A stretch of DNA of 64,000 nucleotides from Sarcomyxa edulis (taxonomy: Eukaryota; Basidiomycota; Agaricomycetes; Agaricales; Mycenaceae). The stretch spans positions 1,240,001 to 1,304,000 of the forward strand of contig QUOL01000004.1 in the NCBI GenBank assembly GCA_009761415.1. Reading direction: 5' to 3'. Positions within the stretch are counted from its first letter, which is position 1. Every line of letters starts with the position of its first letter. The notes beneath the pieces were generated by a model, which ran no database searches, was not told where the DNA came from, and saw only the letters and a list, made by a program, of their open reading frames with translations. The translations under genes were made by a program, and so were the position numbers. Shown here piece after piece: positions 24,911 through 35,926 of the stretch.

Positions 24911-26857
24911 TTACTCGTCATCGTTCTTCCAAGCCTCCTGCGGCAATCGAACTGCGAGGAATAAAGAGAGGGCCGACGCCGCGAAGAAAAACGCATAAAC
25001 TGCGTAACCCCCAAGGATGTTGTGTTCCACTGAATAGGAAAACAATGAATTGGAAAGAGCAGGGCCGACGGCACGAGCAAATGCTACCGTCGTTTGGGCA
25101 AGCCTACAGGGAAATAGTTTAGATGACGTTGTCACAAATGCTTCAGGGGACGAACCCGTTCGTGGACCCGAGAGAGCGTTTGTTCGGGGCTGAAGTGGTG
25201 ATGTATATGAAGATACAGCCTTGAGAGGGACATTAGTTAGGTTGTCAATCACGATGCTCGATATACTCACCGTAACTCATGTCCATCACAACTGACAGAG
25301 CTAGTTGTATAACCAATAATCCCCAGATCACTGGGGAAGATCCGAACCGCCGAGCAATAGTGCTCATGGTCGGAAATAAGGCAAATATAGGAAGGAAGGA
25401 GATCATCCCAGCGCAAAAGACTCTTTTGGGACCGAACCGTCTAACGATTCTTGCGAAATAGCGGACTTGAAATAGACCGCTGGAAAAGCCGTATGCTCCC
25501 AAAATATAACCGATAGTTGGAGGTAGTAGTCCTAAACCGCCAATTTCCACTGGCATGGCGAAGAACAATGGGAACAAGGCGGATCTGGCGATGTCGAGGA
25601 AGGCCAGAAAGACATAATTGGAGATCGAAATAAGGACGGGAAATATGAGGAGACCACGGAGAGGGACCGGGGCTTCTCTATCTGGAATCGCCACGGGAAT
25701 CGCCAAGTCGGCGCTTCCACTATCTGCGGAAGGCACGCTGACCCGGCGTTTAGGTTCTCTTCTAGGGTGCACGGTCTGAAAAGCCATTCAGATTAAATCC
25801 AAGGATGCGTATTTCATTGGTGAAGCTGACCTCCTTCAAGAAGATAAGAGAGACAATAAATCCGATCGAAACGAGGGACGCGCAGACAAGACATGGCAAG
25901 AAATACGGGAAATCTGCCCAGAAAGCCGCACCAAATGTATTTGGGAACCGGTCGTGGGGTCGGGATAATGAGCCACCTATTAGCGGCCTGAATGGGAGAA
26001 AATGAATATGGGTCTTCGTGACAAATTAGAACATGACTTACCCTATCGTTGCTCCTAATGCCCATGTTACAGGCTGGTACCCATGTTAGATAACAATTGA
26101 TGATAAGAAGGCTTACAGACGCACTATTAGAGCAAAGCCTTCCGCCCTATTAGTGTCGTCAGTGAGTTCTCCCATCTGGCGCACAATGAGACTCGCGATG
26201 ATCCAAGATAAGAGTTCCTAGGCGCACCATACTCTTCATAACACCTATATTGCCGTTCAGCATACCACAGAGGCATCGGCTACACGAATGTAGATATGTA
26301 AGTACCGAGGTGCAGATATGAGATCGAGATAGATAAATCAGACCTGATTACCAGGCCCCAGAACGTCCTCGAGAGCCCAAAGCATAGGATCGACACACAT
26401 ATCCCAAACAATCCAATTAACAGAACAGGCTTTCGACCGAGATGATCTGACGCGCGCGACCAATGTAATACGGTTGAGGCCTCAGTCAGAAAGAACAAAG
26501 ATTCGATTATGCCGGCGTAGTAGCCAACTTTTTTCTCGTCACCGCCTATGATATCCAGCCCTCCGATAAGCTAAACTTCGGTGTGATAAGTCTAAACGGA
26601 GTCCAGGCAGCTTCATATCCTTACCTGGTTGATATAAGGGTATATAGATTGACTGGTAACGGGTTCGCAACCTTAAGCATCCAATTAGGACTACTGTTAG
26701 CTCTTTAGTGACGAAATGAAAGCGAACCTTGGAGCAGAAGAAGGATGGCTATCTGTGATTTTGGTAGAGGTGTAGGAGGCTTTTCTCTTTTACTATTTGG
26801 GAGAAGTAAAGTTTCCTCGTCGACTTCAAATTGACTATCTTCGCGAACCATTGACAT
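24911..26857 (-). CDS. DHA1-family MFS drug/metabolite transporter
   Basis: This is a 12-helix major-facilitator exporter of the fungal DHA1 type, often annotated as a multidrug-resistance or ZIFL-like carrier. The start is taken at the ATG 26857-26855 (MSMVREDSQFEVDEETLLLP), which leads into TPLPKSQIAILLLLQ, the usual entry to helix 1. Later exons give GYYAGIIESLFFLTEASTV, the loop 2-3 motif SDHLGRKPVLLIGLFG, then LNGNIGV and the motif-C region. The central loop carries PRREPKRRVSV. Helices 7-12 follow, including QVRYFARIVRRFGPKRVF and VEHNILGGYAVYAFFF. It ends RLPQEAWKNDDE with the stop at 24913-24911. There are many small exons. It is likely a plasma or vacuolar membrane antiporter; substrate unknown. 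It lies tail-to-tail with carboxylesterase 3. Confidence 0.88.
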
Positions 26858-27483
26858 GTTGGTCGTCCGGGGTATGATCCTAGGAGTGTACGATTACGGG
26901 GAAGCGAGTGGGGGGACTTCGACGAGCGTCCAGCCCATATCAAGCTTCCTGCCAATTATTTGAGCGTTGATAAGAATCGCTTGAAGAGCGTAGAAGACTG
27001 GCAAAGAATTCGAGATTGCAAGGACCGATCACCTGTACGTCTAGCACAATCTTATTTCTCACGGTCAGTAGTCAACTGACTGACAAAAAACATAAACTGT
27101 CGATTGAAAATGTATCACAAAACCCTTCTACAAGAAAGGCGACGACGACGTACACGTACGATGACCTATGCAAGCAAAATGATCAGAGCACTACTAGTAA
27201 CCAACCTTATGAGATATTGAGTGAGTACGTAGAAAGACGTCGTAAAAATCGAATGCCCGGAAGCCAGCGAGCATCGATTTGAAGAAGGAAAGTCGCTGAC
27301 CCCAGGGCAAGCGATGTGAGTAAAACCGTACAAATTTCCGAGCTACAATGGATCTATAAGTAAGACGTGTGTTAATCGATACGCGGTACGAGTCTAGAAC
27401 AACAACAAACAGTGATTGTCGTATAAAATGAGATGAGAGCGAGTGAGAGCCGAGAGAAAAATGGAGATGATGATGGAAGAAGC
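26858..27483. other. Intergenic between DHA1 MFS and DUF1996 genes
   Basis: About 625 bp holding the MFS promoter and the 3' UTR of the DUF1996 gene. A weak 88-codon plus frame at 27016-27282 has no recognisable content and is not called as a gene. Confidence 0.4.
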
Positions 27484-29753
27484 TTAGAAGGTGCTTCCAT
27501 GGGGTTGAGCGAAACGACGAGCGGCGTCGTGGTGGTTGCGTTTAGGTAAAGAACGTTTCTTGCTCTCTGAACGTTTCCTGCTCTTGCAAGTAGGTGAAGT
27601 CTCGGACGCAGATGCGGATGCGGATGCGGTGGAGGCAACGGAAACGGTGGTAGCAGCGGAAGATTTACTGCTGCTGCTTCCACTTCCGGCAACGAGGTTG
27701 ACAGCAGATGCGGATGCCTTCGCGACGCTCGCAGAGGTTGCAGAAGAGATAACTGCAGCTGCGGAAGACGAGCTAGCACTCGCAGCAGCTGCAGCAGCAG
27801 TCTTTGCCGCGGTGACAATGGTTCCTGAAGCAGTTGGGGAGTCTCCTGTGTAGGCATATACCGGTGAAATGATGGCAGGAATAGCGGTGTCGACGAGCAT
27901 GGTTGCAGCCCTTCCCTCAGCTTGGACAGGGTTATTCCCAGGGAGCTTGTCGAGCGTTCCGGTGGCTAAATCGAGCGAGTCAGAACGACAAACTCAAACA
28001 GTAATCAAGTTGAAACTTACTTTGCTCGTCGACAGACTTGGTGATCCGGCAGCTTTTGCCAGTGTTCATGTCGAAGATACCTTTGTCAACACAGCACGTT
28101 GGGTCGCCGTAATCGTTGCAAGTGCATCCATCAACAGCCTTCTGCAAGACACCTTCGTCCCAACCATTGATGAAATCTGATACCATATATCAGCCTATAT
28201 TACGCAGAGGTTGTGATCAAGTCATATAATAGCTCACCTGCGTGGTATCCGTACCCGGTACGGTCACCGTAAGAGTAACTACGATTTACGGGTAAGCAAG
28301 TCATTCAGGATATCAGATTACGAGGACTGACACAAAGGGCTGAGTGGTATTCATGGCCTGATCACGTAGCGCGTACCAGTCGGTGGAGGCCCAGTATACC
28401 TATACGTTTATCGATCAACGTTGACATTCAATACAGTATGAGCACAAGATTGCACGGCTTACCTCTATGAAGATACGGGGAATGGTGACGGGGTACTTGG
28501 GGTCTGAGCACGTCCCGCTGTCAGGACCTCCGGAAGGGAAAGCAACATGCGACTTGTGGTTTGTCGAGTCCAAGTTCTACGGAGAAGAACAGAACAGATA
28601 AGCCTGCGGTCTTTCCTCGCAAGATGTACAGGAAAGACTAACGACGCCATCCCAGCAACTCGGGAAATTCTACGGAAGAACAATGAGTGCCCAAGAATAT
28701 CACAAAATACATAAATAGAACTGACGATCTGCGCACGAACACCAGAAGGGCATGCCACAGCTGGAAGCTCGTTGTATGAGGTCGGTGATCCATTGAAATC
28801 AAGACAGAGGAAAGTCACGGCTTTCTGTGCATAACTCGACGCGTTGTACGTGCGGAGAGTTGGGTCACCTTTGATGAATCAGTCAGCTAAGGTACAAAAA
28901 CAGATTGACGGCAAACTTTACCCGTGAGCATACGCAGCTGTTGAACAAAGCATAAGGATCAGGTTGATCTTACTGGTATCCAGGTACATGATAGTGATGG
29001 GGATTACTACTCACATTATCTGGGAAAGCAGTGGTAGAGCCCGCAGTGCTGCTGAACAAGTAGTCTGGAAGTCGGGAATATAGAGTATAAGTCGGATGTG
29101 CGATGGAAGAGGAGTGAACGTACAGCTAGAATGACAAGGAGGAACATCTATGAGCGGTCCACAGATATATGGGGTATGGAAAACACGTACATGACCGCGC
29201 CGCCCGTCAGACTGGAGAAACTTCCATTCGCCCATCTAGAAAGATGTCAGAGATGTCAGCTACAATTGTTCCCCTCTATCCTGCATCGGTAGAGCGTACT
29301 GGAAATACAGATGCTAATACACGTAGTTCAGTCATCCAGTCCCACTAGAGTCAAGGGGTTAACGCACCGGAAACCAGTAGTTGGAATTATCCTGGGGGAT
29401 AGGAATTGAAGTGCAGTCACTTTCTCTAAGACTTTCAGTGGTCGTATTGAATCTGAAGTTGCTGCCTCCGAGAACTGGGGTGCGGACGCGTGAACCTTCA
29501 TGAGTTCGATCGAGGAGGCGCGAAGTAAATTAAATGTACCTGAATGGACATGGCCCGAGACGGCACCAGGATTCACGATAGGATCTATACGTTCAGTGGT
29601 GATAAAGTCCTCTGGAGCCCCACAACACGCAAACGGTCAGGCGCTAGATCGAGGACACAAATTACAATGCTTACCGATACCCATTAGCCAGTAGGCATTT
29701 GCAGAACCGAGAGCAGCGAGCAAGAGAAGGGAATTCCTCATGATGGAGTACAT
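27484..29753 (-). CDS. DUF1996 secreted protein with Ser/Ala-rich tail
   Basis: This is a fungal secreted or wall-associated protein with a DUF1996 domain of unknown activity. The ATG at 29753-29751 gives a signal peptide (MYSIMRNSLLLLAALGSANA). The DUF1996 hallmarks follow in order over several exons: TTERIDPIVNPGAVSGHVHS, the Asn/Trp-rich DNSNYWFPALYF, a CPSGVRAQI segment, NHKSHVAFPSGGPDSGTC, PRIFIEVYWASTDWYALRDQ and FINGWDEGVLQKAVDGCTC with paired cysteines. The last exon is a low-complexity Ala/Ser/Val tail that ends in a basic segment, SRKRSESKKRSLPKRNHHD, before GSTF and the stop at 27486-27484. The tail looks like a disordered or wall-anchoring extension. The family is common in wood- and litter-decay fungi. 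Confidence 0.9.
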
Positions 29754-32468
29754 CCTCAAGAAAGCAAAGGATCGTGAAAAACGAGTGAGGTTTCCTGGGC
29801 AGACGCGAAGGAATTGAAGGGGGAAGATATAGTGGAAGAAACGAGGAAAAGAAGACCGCGAGCCAAATTGGCCTCGCAGCTAAAACTCGCAGCAAACCTC
29901 CGCCCGAATAGGCCTGCCATTTGGTCGTGTTGACAACCGGCAGTTTTGCCAGCCTGATTGAACGTTGAACCTCACGTACACCTGCAGTAGCCTCCATCTA
30001 TTTGCCTGCAAGCTGTACGTCCTGCTTGACGAGCAAGGCACATTGATTTGAGCACCGAAAAGTCGCGGCAAATGCCAGAAAACGGCCAATAAACAGCAGG
30101 CAAAACTATCACATCTTGCTATCATTAAACTTTTCATCCGTGGACGAAGGGCTGAACCCGAGGTAATCTATCCGAGATGATGAGCCGCACATAATCCCAA
30201 GAGCTAATAATAGATCTGACGATGGAAGGTTACAAGGAGGTCTGTACTGGAAGGAAAAGGAACTTTATGAAATATGAGGCGTATCCTGTCGGCTCCTGTC
30301 GGATGCTTGGTGCAGTAGCTGCGCAAGGGGGAATACAATTCATTATACCACAAAACAGCCGCGGTAGCATAGTTTGCCTGCGGTCGATAGAGGAGTAGTC
30401 GCCGCAGAAATATTTCTTGAATAGTAGGAACTTGTACTATCATTGAACCTACGCATATGACGGCTTCTTTGGGCATGCTGAATCCATTGAAAGCAGCGAG
30501 GACTAGTCTATTCGCCCCTTCTGCTGGATCCTGAGATCAGCATTATACGAATGACTCACCTTGGGACGCCGTGCTTTGGATGGCGAGAAGGCTCGGGAAG
30601 GGTTGAGATAGTCCACAGAAGATTCAAAAGAATGGCGGATCTACTAGACGTACTGCTATGATCCACGATAGCGCTACTGAGGTCTGAAGAAACTGACATC
30701 ATGCGAGTGAGTACAGTAATAGGGTGCAGTTGAGAAGCGAAGGTTACTTACGTGCGCAGGACCTTACCCTACATATTGCACTTGATAAAGCGTAGACTCA
30801 GAATTCGAAGGCGAAGCAAAGGAAGGCAGTCAATTAAGGGTAGTGCGTAGCTCAATGGATAAGGTCGAGAGAATGTAGTTGAGGCTGGTCAAGGCGAGAA
30901 CAGCTTGCCTCGGACCTCGGATGCGCTGTACGCGTCTAGCTCTCTAGAGCTAGGATTCATACGCGAATGTGCGAGGTATATATGAAAGGTGACTGCAGAA
31001 CCTTGCATAAAATCTGTACGTCCTTCATTGCCAGGAGTGAAAGAATATGAAGCTGCTGGATGGACCATCGGCACGACAATTGATCTTCCACATCCCTCAA
31101 CGTCAATAAGTATAGTCGATGTATGTATGCAAATCGTGACTCAACGGTTGGACGCACAGCAACTTCGACAATTGAAGATCAAGTCCCGACTCCGCGCCTC
31201 AGTCATACAATTATTCATGAGGTGAAACCGCGTGTAGCTCGTGATGCCACTCACCTTTGATGGCCATGGTCAAAAATACCAATACGCTCACACGCCATAC
31301 CCAAACGCCTCCGAGTCGGATCTCTTGCCACAAGTCGCGCTGAGATCCAGTATACCAACAATAACGCGTTGCCTACACGATATCGGTGTTCATTGGTGAA
31401 TTTGGGCGCTGTGGGAATGGATTGACTCGGACGAGCCTGCTGAAAATGAGTGAGGATAAGACGGACGAAATTCGACGGAGCTCGAGAACGAAGAACGACG
31501 GACTGGCGACGGGTTTGGAAAATAGGGACAAACTACGGTCGACTTTGTCCGGATTGTATCAGGCTGGCTAAGTCTGACTTGGCCAAAGCACAGAAATGTG
31601 GGTTTGGCTGACTTTCGAAGGTGGAAGGACGTCCGTTCGGTTGACGATCGTCCATCGTAAGTTCGTAAACATTCCGTTCCATCATGTTGGCCAGGTCAAA
31701 CTTGGCAAAAGAGTGGGATTGGCCCTTTGGCTACCTTTGAGTTCGGTTTCAAGCCCGGAATCCAAATTCTTGCTGTACACGTGCCAGTGGCTTTTCTTCC
31801 GTTCCACTGACTCTCGCATATCTCTTGGTCTTGCTTCTCCTGCGAGCTTCAGTGTCCAGGCTCCGAGTCCTGAAGGAAACCGAAGCTCGAAAAGCAGTTT
31901 GAAGGGGCTCAAAATGGCGAAGCGAATGGGTAGGTGTGACTCGGACATTGAGGCGTCCAGTCTCGAACGGCGAAGGAGCCTACGGTCTACCTGACAGGTT
32001 CGACACCTTTCCGTGGCGCTCAGCGACCGTCGGGACGTGGATGGTAGATAGAACCAAAAGTCAACATTCCGATGTGTGAGGTATGTCCAACCTTCTATCC
32101 AACTGGTTATCTCTCCTGACGAGGACCAGTACTAGACTGGGCACACCATTGATTACTATCCCCTTCTCAGATGACCTGTACTATATGGCAAAAATCTCGA
32201 TACGTTGACAGCCATGCCCAAATGTGCGATAAGCTGAGATATAGCATGCATCCCGGCCGCCCTTATCGACAACCTGACTTACCAACACATGGGCATGTTT
32301 CCACCCGGACTGAAAGCATTTCGAAGTTCTCGGCAGAGTACAAAGGGTTCAACCGTGAGCCCGAGACCACGCGCAGATGACTCCATCAGAAAGAAGTATG
32401 CATTATCAAAGTATGATAAAAGCCTATCGCCCACAGAATCCTACATTCGGCCCAAAGGTAGCGCAATC
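29754..32468. other. Gene-poor stretch with remnants of an unrecognised minus-strand gene
   Basis: About 2.7 kb without an intact recognisable gene. Between about 30200 and 31370 the minus strand shows gene-like pieces. These are AILLNLLWTISTLPEPSRH, DPAEGANRLVLAAFNGFS, MPKEAVICVGSMIVQVPTI and LGGVWVWRVSVLVFLTMAI, some bounded by good GT-AG borders (GTGAGT at 30559, GTAAGTAA near 30750). Other parts, near 30800-31150, break in every frame I tried. I cannot name the family. It could be a decaying gene or a real gene with exons I failed to join. From 31400 to 32468 I see only short open frames plus the promoter of the next gene. Confidence 0.35.
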
Positions 32469-34792
32469 ATGTCTGTTGAAGATTCCACTCTCAAGGTCGA
32501 TGAAAAACTTGAAGCTGTCTCTGTGCAACTCGTTGACCCGAGGAGAACGTGGTACAACAATCGGCGGTATGCTATAATCTCTCTCTGCAGATCGTGAATG
32601 ATGAAACTTACTTGGTTTGTCCAGAATAATCGCTCTCAATGGCTGGATTCTTCTGTTGTGAGTGGCTATCAATGCGAATGGGTGAACGACGTTGACATTG
32701 CCATAAGGCTCATCACATCGATGACCACCGGGTACGATGGCAGTATGATGAATGGTCTTCAATCCCTCCCACAATGGCAATCTGCATTTGGCTACCCGTG
32801 AATTCCTTCTTTGCTTCAAGATAGCGGGGACGACTTCTGACTTATGCTATTGATTATCAGCACAGGTGGAAAGCTCGGCCTCTTGAATTGCATTCAAGTA
32901 CGCACGATCTTACGAAATGAGTTCATCGCTGATATATCCTCCATCTACAGACCATCGGTGCCGTCTGCGCCCTCCCTTTTGCCCCATACCTCGCAGATGG
33001 CCTCGGTAGACGTCTATCGGTCTTCGTCGGTGCATCTATCATGATCATCGCTACTGTCATTCAGACTGCTTCCCAATCAGTCAGCATGTTCATCGGGGCT
33101 CGGTCAGTACTGATCAGCATATCGGAGTCTTTGTGCGATGTTGAGACGCACCTTGGTACAGATTCCTCGTTGGTTTCGGGCAGACCTTTGCTGGTAAGGT
33201 GTTCCGTCAACTGTCGTTTCGAGACGCTCATATTATTTCGAAGCAACCGCGGCGCCTCTACTCATAACTGAGATAGCATACCCTCCTTATAGAGCTCCTC
33301 TCACATCATTTTACAACTCCTTATACTACGGTGGCACGATTGTTGCTGCCTGGACCACCTTTGGAACGTTCAAAATCTCTTCAACATGGGTATGTCCTGA
33401 TTAGATGATACATTCTCAGCAAGATGAATGTTCATCTCATTCTACTAGAGTTGGCGTACTCCAAGTGCTCTGCAAGGTCTCCCTGCTGTCCTTCAATTTG
33501 TTCTCATCCTTTTCGCTCCGGAATCGCCTCGGTGGCTCATCAGCAAGAAAAAGGATAGCAGAGCCCTCAAGACATTGGCCTATTATCATGCCGATGGTGA
33601 TGAGTGAGTATTCTATGTCTTCTTACTTTGAACAGACTGAGAGCTGACTCGTCGCGAAGGTCAGATCCGCTAGTCACATCGGAGTACGAGGAGATCAAGG
33701 CCGCCATTGAAATGGAACGTCAAAGTGCGCCGCTCATCTCCCATGTCTTATCAGTTATTGACCGTAACCTTTTTTATCAGTGAAAACAGCCATAGGATGG
33801 AAAGGCCTCTTCGGTACTGTTGGTAACCGGCGACGTATGCTCATCATCATAGCGATTGCAATCTTCAGTCAATGGAGCGGGCATGGCCTTATCTTATTTT
33901 ATCTCACTAAAATCATGAAGTCTATTGGGATCGTGAACCCAACAATACAGGTAACGTCTCTGCTCCTCAAGAATACAGCCTGTGGTCTAATGTTTGTGTA
34001 GCTGCTCATCAACGGTATCCTACAAATCTGGAATCTCATCTGGGCAGTATTTGCTGCATCTCTCGTCGACAAACTAGGCCGTCGAGTTCTCTTCTTGACC
34101 TCCGCTATCGGCATGCTGGTCAATTTCACGTTGTTCACTATCTGCTCCGCTCGTATGTATAGTTTGCCGTTATCTAATGCCGAGGGACTTATCGGACACG
34201 CTCGTTTACAGTATACGCTGAACACGGATCCAAAGGAGCAGAATACGCGGTCCTTGTATTTATATTCTTGTTCGGCGCTTTCTTCAGGTGAGTGTATACT
34301 CTCTCTCTCAGGAAACTTGGTGTTGACAACCGATTCAAGCATCGCATTCACGCCTCTTATCATCTCGTATACTGTCGAGATTCTTCCATATCACCTTCGC
34401 GCCAAAGGCTTCACGATATTCAGCCTTAGTTTGAACGTTGCTTTGATATTTAATCAATATGTCAACCCCATCGCGCTGGATAGGATACATTGGAAATATT
34501 ACGTGCGCATCAGAATCACCTTCGTGTCGCATAGCCAATAACAAGAGTATCCTACCCCCTCTAGATCTTCTATATCTGCTGGCTCGCATTCGAAGTTGTC
34601 TTTCTCTACCTGTTCATCGTCGAAACTAGGAACCGCACTTTGGAAGAAACAGCGGCTCTATTCGATTCCGTAGATGTTTCGGGGCAGAGTCTTGCGGGTG
34701 GTGTTCTGGGAATTCATCGGCATAGAACGCCTCCAGCTCGTGGAGATGACGATGGATGCATTTCAAAAGAGTCCAACGTATCCAGTCCTTGA
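32469..34792 (+). CDS. MFS sugar transporter (lactose permease-like), copy A
   Basis: This is a sugar-porter family MFS carrier, probably a plasma-membrane proton symporter for a disaccharide or hexose. The ATG at 32469 begins MSVEDSTLKVDEKLEAVSV, then RTWYNNRR, and after an intron RIIALNGWILL. Helix 1 ends TTGYDGSMMNGLQSLPQWQS. The loop 2-3 motif ADGLGRRLSVF is followed by GFGQTFAATAAPLLITEIAY, and the PESPRWLISK motif lies before the central loop. The second half has FSQWSGHGLILFYLTKI, SLVDKLGRRVLFL, LPYHLRAKGFTIF and VETRNRTLEE, all sugar-porter signatures. The stop is TGA at 34790-34792. More than ten short introns join in frame. It is a close paralogue of the gene at 39169-41456 and shares its intron positions where checked. 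Confidence 0.93.
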
Positions 34793-34899
34793 CATGTTGT
34801 AATTGTCAATACGATGCTTTAGCTAGAAAGAGGCCTTGAACTCACGTATACTGTCTCAGTTGAATGTGTTGGATACAAAGCATGGTGATGATGTCCGTG

Positions 34900-35691
34900 T
34901 CACCAATCCGGCACGCTACGGGAACGACTCCTTCGACTCTCTTTGAGGTTACTAAGATGCTTGTTTTCTATCTTGCGACGGGCGTTTGCAGCTCTTGACA
35001 ATGCCGCGGCGCGTTTGGCTTGCGCCTTTGTGGGTACTGTCTTTATAGAATCTGAGGCTGCTTCGCTGATAAGCACATGCAGCTAATTCCCAGGATCAGT
35101 GGGGGTCGTTACTGCAACACAGAGAGAAGCCTATGCTGACCTTTGACAAGCATTCGTCGATATTCTGTGATTGTGAACGATGGACAGTAGATGTGATCAG
35201 AATGGATTTGGAAGATTCTGCATAAAATCTCTGTAGAGTTTCTCTCGTTTATTGTCGACCTAATGGAGCACCAGAACGAACAACCACGTACTGTTCCCGT
35301 CAAAGCCCGACGTGACCATGCTGGAATCCAAGGTGAGTCAACGGGGCATCTGAGAGTTGCTTTGGTGTTGACTTTGTTCACGTTCTGCTCCTCCTTAGTT
35401 TGGGACGCACTTAGGAGGTGAACGGTTACACACCTGACCCCCAGGTCCTGAACTTCTTGAGAAAGTCATATCTACGAGACTCTTGGGTATACTATAAGAT
35501 TTAAACTGCTGAATCCATGAGCGTGCTTGGTCTGTATCTTCATGAGTTCGGAGATGAAGAATGTCGGGTGGAATTGGCGGCGAGTCACTACCTGTATGAT
35601 GAGATGTTCGCAGAAATGTGAGAGGTGAAAGTGGCCTGGTTCGGAAGAGAGCAACGAAGATTCTTTGACCACGCAAAAGTGATATCGACAT
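34900..35691 (-). CDS. Mitochondrial ICT1-type peptide-release factor (GGQ)
   Basis: This is an RF-1-domain peptidyl-tRNA hydrolase of the ICT1/YaeJ type that rescues stalled mitochondrial ribosomes. The ATG at 35691-35689 opens a basic, Ser/Arg-rich leader (MSISLLRGQRIFVALFRTRP) typical of mitochondrial targeting. The catalytic loop FSRSSGPGGQ is followed, across a 49-nt intron (35385-35433), by NVNKVNTKATLRC; the intron falls directly after the GGQ. The last exons read ALSRAANARRKIENKHLS and a basic tail ending RSVPDW, with stop TGA at 34902-34900. The basic C-terminal tail is what ICT1/YaeJ proteins use to probe the empty mRNA channel. About 180 aa. It lies between the two sugar transporters and is convergent with copy A, 107 bp apart. 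Confidence 0.92.
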
Positions 35692-35926
35692 CGATCGGAA
35701 ACGAGTTTGTTGAATCCGAGAGGACAGTCCTAATTTGCATTGATGGGCTATTTGGCAGTTTCCTTGTAGGCAAACAAATGCACGCGAATCACGGAGCCAT
35801 TTTCGAGTTATCGAATAACAAATATTTCAAGGAAATGATCCTAAGAGTCGGGTATGATGGCTATGAGTATAGAGTACCCTCGCCATGTACTCCCCAGGAT
35901 TGTCTCGAGTCAGTACAAGATGGTAT

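Noticed and set aside
30838..30905. tRNA-like start (gcgtagctcaatggataagg) on the plus strand
   Set aside because: The D-loop would be too long, and there is no T-arm or closing acceptor stem downstream.
31596..31994. 132-codon plus-strand frame upstream of sugar transporter A
   Set aside because: No similarity I recognise and open frames in several other phases; it is probably chance.
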